Assembly: GCF_016618195.1 (NCBI RefSeq)
Contig: NZ_CP067099.1
Span: forward strand, 992,001 to 1,056,000
Source: Providencia manganoxydans
GTDB lineage: Bacteria > Pseudomonadota > Gammaproteobacteria > Enterobacterales > Enterobacteriaceae
Direction of reading: 5' to 3'
DNA length: 64,000 bases
The position numbers and the translations under genes were made by a program. Shown one piece after another: positions 9,191 to 18,126 of this stretch (its first letter is position 1; every line of letters begins with the position of its first letter). The notes under the pieces were generated by a model. It searched no databases. It was not told the DNA's origin and saw only the letters and a list, made by a program, of their open reading frames with translations.

Positions 9191-10561
9191 TTAAGGCGTT
9201 GCTCTTGGACGCGAACTTTTCATTGGAATTAATACAACCAATATAGCACCAATGACCAGTAACCCTGCCACAAAATAAAGCCCTGAGTTAAAGCTGCCCG
9301 TTTGATCTTTTAACCAACCAATCAATAGCGGGCTAACCGCAGAACCAATATTACCTGTAGCGTTAATCACCGCAATACCAACGGCACGAGCGCGTAAGCT
9401 AATTGATTGGTCGGGTGTGGTCCAGAACACGGCCATCGCGGTAAATGATCCTGTTGATGCCATAATAATACCGAGTAGTTGGATCATTGGCTGATGGGTC
9501 AGTGCGGCGATGATCCATCCGGCGGCGGCAAATAAATAAGGGAGTGCGGTATGCATTTTACGTTCTTGTAGCCTATCTGAACGTCGGCTCCAATATACCA
9601 TACCTAATATGGTACAAAACTGAGGGATCGCGGTAAGTAAGCCAATCATTGCATTACTGCTACCCTGATTAAAACTTTGCATAATCTGTGGCGTCCAAAT
9701 ATTAATGGCACTGAGCGTGTTCGTCAGGCAAAAATACGCCACGGTATACATAAGAATTACAGGAGTAAAAATCTCTTTCCATAAACTGGTATTTTGCAAT
9801 GCACTATGACTTTTGGAGCCCTGTGGCTGTACCAGTTCTAGTTTATCTTGCTCCATCATTTCTTGGAGGCTTTCTTTATCTTCTTTGGTTAGCCATTTAG
9901 CTTTGGCCGGAGAATCATCAAGATAGAACCAAACGAGAACACCTAAAATAACGGATGGGAATCCTTCCAGCAGGAATAACCATTGCCAGCCTTTAAGATC
10001 TAAAACACCATCTAATTCAAGAATGTAGCCGGAAGCGAGGGAGCCAAATGCCATCGTGACAGGCATGGCAACCATAAATAAAGCATTCGCACGAGCGCGG
10101 AAATAGGCAGGAAACCAATAAGTGAGATAAACAAGGATCCCCGGTAAGAAACCTGCTTCAGCTACACCAACTAACATACGTAAAACGTATAGGCTAGTGG
10201 GGCCTGTAGCAAACATGGTCGCTGTTGAAGCGATACCCCAGAGCACCATGATGGTGGCGATCCAGCGGCGTGCACCTACAATCCCTAACATTATGTTGCT
10301 AGGAATACCAAAAATAACATAGGTTGCATAAAATAAGGTAGCGGCAAGACCAAACATAGTCGAAGTAAGGCCAATATCTTTCCCCATTGTTAGTCCCGCA
10401 AAACCAATATTAATACGGTCAAGGAAAGAGAAAACAAACAGCACAAATAAAAAGACAATTAATCGACGAAATAATTTTTTAATAACGCGTTGTTGTGGTT
10501 CAGTCAAGTTTTTATGCTGTTCTGCTGGGTTTTTCTCAGCAATGTTTGATGTGTTGCTCAT
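9191..10561 (-). CDS. hpaX: 4-hydroxyphenylacetate permease HpaX (MFS, ACS family)
   Basis: This is a 456-residue major facilitator protein predicted to import 4-hydroxyphenylacetate or related phenolic acids with protons. Twelve hydrophobic segments are apparent. The N-terminal half has the family features FSFLDRINIGFAGLTMGKD and GIPSNIMLGIVGARRWIA; a long hydrophilic loop (about 215-255) separates the halves; and the second half contains LTNTLSAINIWTPQIMQSFN. These closely resemble E. coli HpaX (458 residues). GAGGG lies about 9 bp before the ATG. It sits between hpaI and hpaA, the same order as in E. coli W. Confidence 0.95.
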   Translation of the reverse strand: MSNTSNIAEKNPAEQHKNLTEPQQRVIKKLFRRLIVFLFVLFVFSFLDRINIGFAGLTMGKDIGLTSTMFGLAATLFYATYVIFGIPSNIMLGIVGARRWIATIMVLWGIASTATMFATGPTSLYVLRMLVGVAEAGFLPGILVYLTYWFPAYFRARANALFMVAMPVTMAFGSLASGYILELDGVLDLKGWQWLFLLEGFPSVILGVLVWFYLDDSPAKAKWLTKEDKESLQEMMEQDKLELVQPQGSKSHSALQNTSLWKEIFTPVILMYTVAYFCLTNTLSAINIWTPQIMQSFNQGSSNAMIGLLTAIPQFCTILGMVYWSRRSDRLQERKMHTALPYLFAAAGWIIAALTHQPMIQLLGIIMASTGSFTAMAVFWTTPDQSISLRARAVGIAVINATGNIGSAVSPLLIGWLKDQTGSFNSGLYFVAGLLVIGAILVVLIPMKSSRPRATP

Positions 10562-10738
10562 TTTGTAATTCCCTCATTTATATGCATTTAATGCTATTAT
10601 GGGTACAAAAATCCGTTAGGCAGCCATACTATAATGTCTGCCCTAGAGGTACGTGGTGACTAATGTCGCTGACTATTAACCATCAAATACATTTGCTTGT
10701 AGGGTTATTTGTATTTAATGGTCTGTTTATTTTTAAAA

Positions 10739-11545
10739 TTAATACACACTCGGTGTCGTTGGTGCGGTTTCAGAAACCGTTTTACCAAAGCGCGCAGCAA
10801 GCGCTTCTGCTCCACGAGCCAATAGCGTAGTATCAACTCCAACAGCTACAAATAATGCGCCTAGTTTCAAATAGTGATCGGCAACATCTGGTGCAGCCAT
10901 CAAGATCCCCGGAGCCACACCCGCAGCACGAATTTGCACAATCGCTTTTTCTATGACAGATTTAACTTCAGGGTGGTTCGGGTTACCAGAAAAGCCCATA
11001 TCAGCACTGAGATCGGCGGGTCCAATAAATACCCCATCAATTCCTTCAACTTGCAAAATATCAGCAAGGTTGTTGATAGCTTCACGCGTTTCAACTTGCA
11101 CGATCACGCACATTTCATCATTAGCGCGCTTCAGATAGTCAGGAATACGGTTCCAACGTGAGGCTCTTGCTAACGCACTGCCAACTCCACGGATCCCAGC
11201 GGGTGGATAACGTGTCGCACGAACGGCTTGTTGTGCTTGTTCTGCATTTTGCACCATAGGTAGCAACAGTGTTTGTGCGCCGATATCTAATAATTGCTTA
11301 ATAATAACGGGATCGTTCCAAGGCGGCCTAACTACAGGTTGTGAAGGATATGGCGCGATGGCTTGTAACTGTGTGAGTGTTGTTTGCACATTGTTAGGTG
11401 CATGTTCACCATCGATAAGTAACCAATCAAACCCAGCCCCTGCGATTAATTCGGCGCTGTATGAGCTGCATAAACCTAGCCATAAACCAATTTGCGGGCG
11501 CTGTTCTTTCAATGCTTGTTTAAATTTGTTGTGTAAAATATCCAT
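10739..11545 (-). CDS. hpaI: 4-hydroxy-2-oxo-heptane-1,7-dioate aldolase HpaI
   Basis: This class II pyruvate aldolase cleaves 4-hydroxy-2-oxoheptane-1,7-dioate to pyruvate and succinate semialdehyde, the last carbon-carbon cleavage of the pathway. The divalent-metal and catalytic motifs are visible: [10 protein letters not shown] (catalytic His), VVRPPWND (Arg), VETREA (metal Glu) and [12 protein letters not shown] (metal Asp). Length is 268 residues against 262 in E. coli. I chose the ATG at 11545 because AAGGAAA precedes it by 7-8 bp and family members begin with this segment. A longer frame from a TTG at 11563 would overlap hpaH and has no support. The gene follows hpaH by 10 bp and is separated from hpaX by 177 bp. 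Confidence 0.95.
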   Translation of the reverse strand: MDILHNKFKQALKEQRPQIGLWLGLCSSYSAELIAGAGFDWLLIDGEHAPNNVQTTLTQLQAIAPYPSQPVVRPPWNDPVIIKQLLDIGAQTLLLPMVQNAEQAQQAVRATRYPPAGIRGVGSALARASRWNRIPDYLKRANDEMCVIVQVETREAINNLADILQVEGIDGVFIGPADLSADMGFSGNPNHPEVKSVIEKAIVQIRAAGVAPGILMAAPDVADHYLKLGALFVAVGVDTTLLARGAEALAARFGKTVSETAPTTPSVY

Positions 11546-11555
11546 GATGATTTCC

Positions 11556-12359
11556 TTATACAAAACGACAGCTCACAGAGCCCATTACGCCATAATCAAC
11601 ATGGAATACGTCTCCTTTGCGAGCGGCAACAGGGCGCGTGAAAGAACCACCTAAAATAATTTGACCTGCTTCTAATTGGACATTGTGGGGGGCTAATTTA
11701 TTGGCTAACCAAGCAACCCCATTTGCTGGGTGATTGAGAACCGCAGCGGCGACGCCTGATTCTTCAATAACACCATTGCGATAAAGTAAGGCGCTAATCC
11801 AACGTAAATCAAGATCACGTGGTTTGATTGGTCTGCCACCTAAAATAACTGCTGCATTGGCTGCATTATCTGAGATAGTATCGAAAACTTTACGTGGACG
11901 CTTTGTTTCAGGATCGATACCGTGGCAACGAGCATCAATCAGCTCAAGCGCTGGTATTACATAGTCGGTTGCATTATAAACATCGAACAGAGTGCAATTA
12001 GGACCACTTAACGGTTTCGCTAAGACAAAAGCAAGCTCAACTTCAATACGCGGTACGATAAAGCGGTCTGTTGGGATTTCACAGCCATCATCAAAAAACA
12101 TATCGTCTAGAAGTGCACCATAATCAGGTTCATCTATCTGCGAACTAGCCTGCATGGCTTTAGAAGTTAACCCAATTTTATGGCCTTTAAGTGAACGCCC
12201 TTCAGCAATTTTCAAACCCACCCATTCACGTTGGATAGCGTAGGCATCTTCTATCGTAATCTCTGGGTGATCCAATGAAATTTGACGGATCTGTTCACGC
12301 GTTTTTTCGGCCTGATTAAGGCGTTGTGCAACTTGAGATATGACATCTTTTTGTAACAT
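11556..12359 (-). CDS. hpaH: 2-oxo-hept-4-ene-1,7-dioate hydratase HpaH
   Basis: HpaH adds water to 2-oxohept-4-ene-1,7-dioate to give the HpaI substrate. It belongs to the hydratase/decarboxylase (fumarylacetoacetate hydrolase-like) family. The 267-residue length matches the family. Metal-ligand segments such as [15 protein letters not shown] (about 104-118) and [12 protein letters not shown] (about 136-147), and the C-terminal [10 protein letters not shown], are visible. AGGAG lies about 11 bp before the ATG. Its stop codon overlaps the ribosome site of hpaI, so the two are coupled. A 225-bp gap with a palindromic repeat and a hairpin separates it from the dehydrogenase gene upstream, so hpaH-hpaI may be transcribed at a different level from the rest. 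Confidence 0.94.
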   Translation of the reverse strand: MLQKDVISQVAQRLNQAEKTREQIRQISLDHPEITIEDAYAIQREWVGLKIAEGRSLKGHKIGLTSKAMQASSQIDEPDYGALLDDMFFDDGCEIPTDRFIVPRIEVELAFVLAKPLSGPNCTLFDVYNATDYVIPALELIDARCHGIDPETKRPRKVFDTISDNAANAAVILGGRPIKPRDLDLRWISALLYRNGVIEESGVAAAVLNHPANGVAWLANKLAPHNVQLEAGQIILGGSFTRPVAARKGDVFHVDYGVMGSVSCRFV

Positions 12360-12415
12360 GCGAATATTGCTCCTGTTGATTTCTGCTGGTAACGCAAGAA
12401 ACGCTAGAGGCTTTT

Positions 12416-12541
12416 ATGCTCGTCATACTTCAAGTTGCAGAGGTGTTGACTACGCTCAGCTAGCCGAATCACATAGTTTATCTATGCTCATCGTCTATCT
12501 TCACTTGTCGCCTACCTGCAACTCGAATTATTTAGAGTATA
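12416..12541 (+). repeat. Palindromic intergenic repeat, copy 1
   Basis: The ends are complementary: CGTCATACTTCAAGTTGCAG near the left, CCTGCAACTCGAATTATTTA near the right, with arms CAAGTTGCAG and CTGCAACTCG. The inside is rich in further short dyads. Two more copies with the same layout and orientation lie at 20563-20690 and 20688-20820. The look is that of the mobile palindromic elements of Enterobacterales (I recall YPAL and ERIC as such families; the family name is not established here). Plus-strand reading frames across it are spurious. Confidence 0.8.
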
Positions 12542-12544
12542 AAT

Positions 12545-12571
12545 CCGCACTACACCGTTAGCGTAGTGCGG
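12545..12571 (-). terminator. Hairpin downstream of the gabD-like gene
   Basis: A 9-bp perfect GC-rich stem (CCGCACTAC / GTAGTGCGG) with a 9-base loop lies 14 bp after the dehydrogenase stop. On the minus strand it is followed by ATTTAT, only a partial U-tract. It could act as a terminator, an attenuator or an mRNA-stabilising stem between the dehydrogenase and hpaH. Confidence 0.55.
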
Positions 12572-12584
12572 TAACTAAATTAAG

Positions 12585-14048
12585 TTAGTTAGAAAGCCCA
12601 CCAAAGCAGAGGTATTTCACTTCCAGATAATCTTCAATTCCGTAACGTGAACCTTCACGCCCCAGACCTGATTGTTTAATGCCACCAAATGGGGCGACTT
12701 CATTTGAGATAATGCCTTCATTGATCCCTACCATGCCGCTTTCTAATGCTTCAGCAACACGGTAAATACGACCAATATCCCTTGAGTAAAAATAAGATGC
12801 CAAACCAAACTCAGTATCATTGGCTAACTGAATGGCTTCTTGTTCATCACGGAATTTAAATAATGGCGCTAACGGACCGAATGTTTCTTCTTTAGCGACA
12901 ATCATTGATTCGGTTACATCAGCTAATACAGTCGGTTCAAAGAACAAACCGCCTAGTGAGGCAGATTTGCCCCCAGCAAGTACACGGGCGCCTTTAGATA
13001 CCGCATCAGTGATGTGTTCGTTGACTTTATCAACAGCAGCTTGGTTAATCAGAGGCCCCTGCTGTGAATCGCTTTGGGTTGCAGGACCAATTTTCAATTC
13101 GTTAACAGCTTTTGCGAGGCGTTTCGCAAATTCTTCGTAAACACCTTCTTGAACTAAGATTCGGTTAGCACAGACGCAAGTTTGTCCGCTATTGCGGAAC
13201 TTAGCAGCTAATGCGCCTTGAACTGCCGCATCTAAATCAGCGTCATCAAAGACGATAAAGGGCGCATTGCCACCCAGTTCTAACGACAATTTTTTAACTG
13301 TGTCAGCACATTGTGCCATCAATAGTTTGCCAACACGGGTTGAACCCGTAAATGTCAGTTTTCGAACCACAGGGCTAGAGGTCATCACTCCACCAATAGC
13401 TTTAGCATCGGTACCCGGTACAATATTAAATACACCAGCAGGGATCCCTGCTTCTTCACCTAACGCTGCGAGCGCTAATGCCGATAATGGGGTTTCAGCT
13501 GCGGGTTTGAGAACCATAGTACACCCTGCGGCCAGTGCTGGACCTACCTTGCGGGTGATCATTGCATTCGGGAAATTCCATGGCGTGATAGCCGCCACGA
13601 CACCAACCGGTTGTTTGATGGTGACTAAACGGCGGCCTGGAAGTGGAGAAGGGATAGTTTCACCGTAAACACGTTTGCCTTCTTCAGCAAACCATTCGAT
13701 AAAACTTGCACCATAGGCAATTTCTCCCATTGATTCAGTAATGGATTTACCTTGCTCCCAACTGAGTAGCTCTGCGAGCTCTTTTTGATTGTCCATCATC
13801 AGTCGGAACCATTTATTAAGGATCTGGCTACGTTCTTTCGCACTTTTGGCTCGCCAAGCAGGCAGTGCTTTTTCTGCTGCATCAATGGCTTGTTGGGTTT
13901 GTACTGCACCTACATTACTGACTTTAGCAATGATTTCGCCGTTAGCAGGGTTAGTGACATCAAATTGGCTATTATCGTTGGCATTGACCCATTGACCGTT
14001 GATATAAGCCTGCTGGCGGAATAAGGTAGAATTAACGTTGATACTCAT
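12585..14048 (-). CDS. gabD: Succinate-semialdehyde dehydrogenase, GabD-like, inside the hpa cluster
   Basis: This 487-residue NAD(P)-dependent aldehyde dehydrogenase should oxidise succinate semialdehyde, the product of HpaI, to succinate for the TCA cycle. It resembles GabD throughout: FRQQAYINGQWVNAND at the start, ASFIEWFAEEGKRVYGETIP, catalytic Glu in LELGGNAPFIVFDDADLDAA, catalytic Cys in FRNSGQTCVCANR, and GINEGIISNEVAPFGGIKQS near the end. Such a gene is not part of the E. coli W hpa operon; its place here makes the pathway to the TCA cycle self-contained. The start overlaps the efflux gene upstream by 4 bp, so the two are coupled. Physiological substrate is inferred from family and location; a general gab role is possible. 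Confidence 0.88.
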   Translation of the reverse strand: MSINVNSTLFRQQAYINGQWVNANDNSQFDVTNPANGEIIAKVSNVGAVQTQQAIDAAEKALPAWRAKSAKERSQILNKWFRLMMDNQKELAELLSWEQGKSITESMGEIAYGASFIEWFAEEGKRVYGETIPSPLPGRRLVTIKQPVGVVAAITPWNFPNAMITRKVGPALAAGCTMVLKPAAETPLSALALAALGEEAGIPAGVFNIVPGTDAKAIGGVMTSSPVVRKLTFTGSTRVGKLLMAQCADTVKKLSLELGGNAPFIVFDDADLDAAVQGALAAKFRNSGQTCVCANRILVQEGVYEEFAKRLAKAVNELKIGPATQSDSQQGPLINQAAVDKVNEHITDAVSKGARVLAGGKSASLGGLFFEPTVLADVTESMIVAKEETFGPLAPLFKFRDEQEAIQLANDTEFGLASYFYSRDIGRIYRVAEALESGMVGINEGIISNEVAPFGGIKQSGLGREGSRYGIEDYLEVKYLCFGGLSN

Positions 14049-15271
14049 TTCTCTTTTTTCTCCGAAGACACTGAAATTAACTGTGAGCGGACATTTTTAG
14101 CCGAAAAACGCTGGCTAGTGAAACTGAGTCCGGCACAGACAGCCATAACCAGTGCCATAGCAAATGGGGATTCATCCTGTAGTACAGAAACTGCAACACT
14201 TGCAATTGCTGCCAATGCAAACTGAATAGAGATAGCGAGAGCACTGGCGCTGCCTGCAATTTTTCCTCGATGCTGCAATAACAGTGACAAGCTGTTAGTA
14301 CCGATAGCATTGACCATTGATAAAAACAGCACCACCAGAATAACAATAATAGGCAGGCTTTGCTGGTAGAAAATAAGTAATAATACGCCAAACAGTAATT
14401 GAGCCCCGCTTTGTAAGCACAGAATACGGTTCAGACTATAGGTTTTGAGCAATCGGACATTCAGTAGCAATATCGCTATCATGCCAAGAATATTGCAACC
14501 AAATAAGAGGCCATAATGCTGTTCAGATACCCCAAAGTATTGGATATAAACAAAGGGGGAGCCGCTGATAAAAGCAAACATACCCGCGAAAGAAAATGCC
14601 ATAGTGCCAATGATACTCATGGCTTCTTTGTCGCTTAACACTTGAGCGTAATTATGAAATGCTACGCTGAGTAAATTTTTAGAACCCTTTTGTTGTGAAA
14701 GGGTTTCAGGGAGTAAAAAGAAAATACACCCCGTAGAACAAAGGCCAATCAGTGCAAGAAGATAGAAGATCGCTTGCCACTGAAAGTGAATAAGTAAAAA
14801 ACCACCTAGCAAAGGCGCAAGCAGAGGCGCTATCATCGTCACCAGTGTCATTAGAGATAAGACTTTAGGTAATTCACTCGTTAGATAAACATCCCTTGCA
14901 ATCGCTCTGGCCATCACGATAGCAGCTCCGCTGCCAAAGGCTTGTAGAGCCCTAAATGCAATTAAAGAATCAGCTGAAGTTGTTTGCGCGCATAGTAAGC
15001 TCGCTAGCGTAAAAATGATGAGGCCACTTAATAACATTTTACGACGTCCAAGGATGTCACTGAGTGGCCCATAAAACAGCATACCAATACAAAAACCTGT
15101 AAAAAATGCGCCGAGTGTATACTGCATCTGTCCTTGGCTTGCATGGAGCTCGATTCCCATTTGTGGCAATGCAGGAAGATACATGTCGATCGATAGCGGC
15201 CCAAAAGCGACTAATGACCCCAGTAATGGGATCAGGTAGCGAGGGATATGTTTATCGAATGCGGTCGGCAT
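14045..15271 (-). CDS. Bcr/CflA-family MFS efflux transporter in the hpa operon
   Basis: This is a 408-residue, 12-helix MFS drug:H+ antiporter of the Bcr/CflA type. Typical segments are FGPLSIDMYLPALPQMG in helix 1, FFTGFCIGMLFYGPLSDILG followed by RRK in the helix 2-3 loop, VMARAIARDVYLTSEL, and FSFAGMFAFISGSPFVYIQ in the second half. AAGGA lies 6 bp before the ATG. It sits between hpaF and the GabD-like gene and overlaps the latter by 4 bp, so it is co-expressed with aromatic catabolism. Export of a toxic phenolic substrate or intermediate is a reasonable inference; the substrate cannot be read from sequence. Confidence 0.85.
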   Translation of the reverse strand: MPTAFDKHIPRYLIPLLGSLVAFGPLSIDMYLPALPQMGIELHASQGQMQYTLGAFFTGFCIGMLFYGPLSDILGRRKMLLSGLIIFTLASLLCAQTTSADSLIAFRALQAFGSGAAIVMARAIARDVYLTSELPKVLSLMTLVTMIAPLLAPLLGGFLLIHFQWQAIFYLLALIGLCSTGCIFFLLPETLSQQKGSKNLLSVAFHNYAQVLSDKEAMSIIGTMAFSFAGMFAFISGSPFVYIQYFGVSEQHYGLLFGCNILGMIAILLLNVRLLKTYSLNRILCLQSGAQLLFGVLLLIFYQQSLPIIVILVVLFLSMVNAIGTNSLSLLLQHRGKIAGSASALAISIQFALAAIASVAVSVLQDESPFAMALVMAVCAGLSFTSQRFSAKNVRSQLISVSSEKKEK

Positions 15272-15280
15272 CAGTATTCC

Positions 15281-15661
15281 TTATTTAAACAACGCATGAA
15301 TATTGTTTTGTTTATAATTCAGTACAGGATCTAACTCCTCCATAGTAAAAGACAACGCTAGGTATCTATCATTCATCAACTGAGCAAAATGCTCTTTGAT
15401 TAATGCAAATAGCAACTCGCCGGTTTTTTGGCGATCCTCAAGAGAACGACCTGCACCAATTTTGAGGGTCATGTGTACAAAAGCATAGTCATGCTTACCA
15501 TCAGCCATTTGCCAAGTATCTAACCAAATGGCACGACTACGGATCCCGCCAAGAGGGAAAATACCTGTGCCCGCGAGCGCATTATTGACCTTTGAAAACA
15601 GTTCAGGCAGTTTGGCTTGTTCACGGATATTGTCAGTACACTCAGCAATAAAATGAGGCAT
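15281..15661 (-). CDS. hpaF: 5-carboxymethyl-2-hydroxymuconate delta-isomerase HpaF
   Basis: HpaF is a small tautomerase-superfamily enzyme that isomerises 5-carboxymethyl-2-hydroxymuconate. It uses an N-terminal proline as base; Pro2 (MPHFIAEC) is present and becomes the N-terminus after Met removal. The 126-residue length and the segments GIRSRAIWLDTWQMADG and FVHMTLKIGAGRS match the family. AGGAG lies 7 bp before the ATG. It follows hpaD by 8 bp and precedes the efflux gene by 9 bp. Confidence 0.95.
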   Translation of the reverse strand: MPHFIAECTDNIREQAKLPELFSKVNNALAGTGIFPLGGIRSRAIWLDTWQMADGKHDYAFVHMTLKIGAGRSLEDRQKTGELLFALIKEHFAQLMNDRYLALSFTMEELDPVLNYKQNNIHALFK

Positions 15662-15669
15662 TATGGCTC

Positions 15670-16551
15670 CTAAGCAACAGTTTTCTGTTTATCAGTAATA
15701 TAGCTAGGTAATGGGAAGATAGCGTTGATTTGACCTGTTCCTGAACTAGCGAATAAATCCGTTAGGACTTCAACTTTTTCTGCATACTTATCCCAACCTA
15801 ACATGCCTAATAACATCACGGTGTCGTGCATATGGCCTTCGCCATAACAGTAATCAGCATACTCAGGTAGCATCTTACAAAACTCATTGAAACGGCCTTC
15901 ACGCCATAACTTCACCACACGTTTATCCATTTGCTCATCGAATTCGCGGGTATAGTTGTTCATACCTTCTTCTGCGCGATGATCATCAATAAAACGGTGT
16001 GATAGTGAACCGCTTGCCAGTACTGCAACAGTGCCATCATATTTTTCAATCGCAGTCAGTACAGCTTCGCCAAGTTTGCGGCTGTCTTCGAAACTGTGAG
16101 AAGTACAGAATGCGGAGATAGAGATCACTTTGAAATGGCGATCACTATTCATATAACGCATTGGAACCAGTGTTGCATATTCCAAAGTTAGGCTTGGAAT
16201 TTCATGTGATTGCGCGCGAACGCCTAATTTACGAGCTTCCTCGCCAATCATTCGTCCTAGCTCTGAATTACCGTCATACTCATATTCCATATCGCGAATA
16301 AAGTGAGGGAGTTCGTTACTGGTATAGATCCCTTCGAAGTGATCTGCACAGTTAATATGATAAGCACTATTAACTAGCCAGTGAGTATCAAAAACAATGA
16401 TGGTATCAACGCCTAACTCGCGACAGCGACGACTAATTTCTTTGTGGCCATCGATGGCGGATTGACGGCAGCCATGATGTTTACCGGGTAATTCTGACAG
16501 GTACATGGATGGAACATGTGTGATTTTTGCCGCTAGTGCTAACTTACCCAT
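15670..16551 (-). CDS. hpaD: Homoprotocatechuate 2,3-dioxygenase HpaD (LigB-type extradiol)
   Basis: HpaD opens the ring of 3,4-dihydroxyphenylacetate between carbons 2 and 3 to give 5-carboxymethyl-2-hydroxymuconate semialdehyde. It is a class III (LigB-fold) Fe(II) enzyme. The histidines expected for iron binding and acid-base function are in AAKITHVPSMY (about residue 12) and IVFDTHWLVNSAYHIN (about 52-67). Further landmarks are LASGSLSHRFIDD and EYADYCYGEGHMHDTVMLLG. The 293 residues exceed the E. coli enzyme (283) by a C-terminal tail, ITDKQKTVA. AAGGA lies 5 bp upstream of the ATG. A 108-bp gap with a hairpin separates it from hpaE. Confidence 0.95.
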   Translation of the reverse strand: MGKLALAAKITHVPSMYLSELPGKHHGCRQSAIDGHKEISRRCRELGVDTIIVFDTHWLVNSAYHINCADHFEGIYTSNELPHFIRDMEYEYDGNSELGRMIGEEARKLGVRAQSHEIPSLTLEYATLVPMRYMNSDRHFKVISISAFCTSHSFEDSRKLGEAVLTAIEKYDGTVAVLASGSLSHRFIDDHRAEEGMNNYTREFDEQMDKRVVKLWREGRFNEFCKMLPEYADYCYGEGHMHDTVMLLGMLGWDKYAEKVEVLTDLFASSGTGQINAIFPLPSYITDKQKTVA

Positions 16552-16573
16552 AAGTCCTTACCTCCCCTGTGAA

Positions 16574-16609
16574 AGTTCGAGCTATTCCTGTCAGGAAGTC
16601 GCTCGAACT
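16574..16609 (-). other. Nested hairpin between hpaE and hpaD
   Basis: A perfect 9-bp inverted repeat (AGTTCGAGC / GCTCGAACT) encloses an 18-base loop that itself contains CCTGTCAGG, a short perfect dyad. No U-tract follows on the minus strand, so it is not a standard terminator. It is more likely an mRNA processing or stabilising element, or a REP-like sequence, that could set different levels of hpaG1-G2-E and hpaD-onward messages. Confidence 0.6.
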
Positions 16610-16659
16610 ATAATAGGGCTTGATGTTAAATTAATATTAATGATTAATATTTCAATAAA

Positions 16660-18126
16660 TTACACGCCCCAACGAGGAATATTATGATCCCCGTAGGAAA
16701 TACAAACGTTCTTCATTTCAGCAAATACTTCAAAACTGTATTCACCACCTTCACGACCGACACCTGATGCTTTAACACCACCAAATGGTTGACGTAAATC
16801 ACGTACGTTTTGTGTATTCACAAACACCATTCCAGCTTCAATACTGCGAGATAAGCGAAGGATCTTGCTGACATCTTGTGTCCAAATATAGGATGCTAAG
16901 CCATACTCAACATCATTAGCCATGCGTAAACCATCTTCTTCTGACTTGAATGGGATCAAGCAAGCCACTGGTCCAAAGATCTCTTCTTGAGCAACACGCA
17001 TGCGGTTATCAACATCAGCTAATACTGTTGGGCGCAAGAAGTTGCCGTTTTTCAGATGTGCAGGTAGATCGGTTGGTTTGTCTGGGCCGCCCGCCAGTAA
17101 TGTTGCACCTTCCTCAACACCAAGACGAATATAGCCAGAAACTTTGTTCCAATGCTGTTCGCTGATCAGTGCTCCTACTTGGGTTTTCGGATCCGTAGGA
17201 TCTCCGACAATTAGGCGATTGGCGCGCTCAGCAAAGCGTTTAACAAATTCAGGGTAAATGCTTTCTTGGATAAAAATACGTGAGCCAGCAGTACAACGTT
17301 CACCGTTAATGGAGAAAATGGTAAATAGCGCTGCATCCAATGCACGCTCAATATCAGCATCTTCAAATACCAGAACAGGGGATTTACCACCAAGTTCCAT
17401 TGAATATTTTTTCAGACCTGCATTTTGCATAATCATGCGGCCAGTCGCGGTGCCTCCCGTAAAGGACACTGCACGTACATCATGGTGTTTTACTAATGCA
17501 TCGCCAGCGGTATTACCATAGCCTTGAACCACGTTAAGCACACCAGCAGGGATACCCGCCTCTAGCGCTAATTCACCTAAACGGTTTGCTGATAATGGTG
17601 ATAGTTCTGACATTTTTAATACGGCGGTGTTACCTAACGCTAAGCAAGGTGCTGTTTTCCATGTTGCTGTCATAAATGGCACGTTCCATGGTGAAATAAG
17701 TGCACAGACACCAACAGGTTGGATCAGCGTATAGTTCATCATCTTGTCGTCAACAGGGTAGGTACGACCATTCATCTGTTGGCAAATTTCAGCGAAGAAT
17801 TCAAAGTTATGGGAAGCGCGCGGGATCAACACATTTTTGGTTTGATGAATTGGTAGACCTGTATCTTGGGTCTCCATTTCAGCAATTTCAGGGACGTTTT
17901 GGTCGATCAGCTCACCAAGGCGACGCATTAACCGTGCACGCTCTTTCATTGGTGTGTTTGCCCATTTAGGGAAAGCCTCTTTTGCTGCGGCAACGGCTTG
18001 GTTGATTTCATCTTGCCCGCCTGAAGCCACTTCAGCTAGTACTTCACCAGTCGCGGGGCTGGTGGTTTGGAAGTACTCTTTGCTAGCAACGTTTTTGCCA
18101 TTGATCCAATGATTAATCTTAGTCAT
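16660..18126 (-). CDS. hpaE: 5-carboxymethyl-2-hydroxymuconate semialdehyde dehydrogenase HpaE
   Basis: HpaE is an NAD-dependent aldehyde dehydrogenase that oxidises the ring-cleavage semialdehyde to the dicarboxylic acid. Motifs are SPWNVPFMTATWKTAPCLA (cofactor site), catalytic Glu in MELGGKSPVLVFEDADIERA, catalytic Cys in FSINGERCTAGSRIF, and QPFGGVKASGVGREGG near the end. The 488-residue length equals known HpaE proteins. GAGGAG lies about 9 bp before the ATG. The ATG overlaps the hpaG2 stop in a TAATG junction, indicating coupled translation. Confidence 0.95.
   Translation of the reverse strand: MTKINHWINGKNVASKEYFQTTSPATGEVLAEVASGGQDEINQAVAAAKEAFPKWANTPMKERARLMRRLGELIDQNVPEIAEMETQDTGLPIHQTKNVLIPRASHNFEFFAEICQQMNGRTYPVDDKMMNYTLIQPVGVCALISPWNVPFMTATWKTAPCLALGNTAVLKMSELSPLSANRLGELALEAGIPAGVLNVVQGYGNTAGDALVKHHDVRAVSFTGGTATGRMIMQNAGLKKYSMELGGKSPVLVFEDADIERALDAALFTIFSINGERCTAGSRIFIQESIYPEFVKRFAERANRLIVGDPTDPKTQVGALISEQHWNKVSGYIRLGVEEGATLLAGGPDKPTDLPAHLKNGNFLRPTVLADVDNRMRVAQEEIFGPVACLIPFKSEEDGLRMANDVEYGLASYIWTQDVSKILRLSRSIEAGMVFVNTQNVRDLRQPFGGVKASGVGREGGEYSFEVFAEMKNVCISYGDHNIPRWGV

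Noticed and set aside
11546-11563. Longer hpaI starting at TTG 11563
   Set aside because: It overlaps hpaH, and the ATG at 11545 has a good ribosome site and matches the family start.
12340-12561. Plus-strand frame reading AESHSLSMLIVYLHLSPTC
   Set aside because: It lies in the palindromic repeat, and a near-identical frame occurs in the tandem copies at 20605-20814; this is repeat sequence, not a gene.
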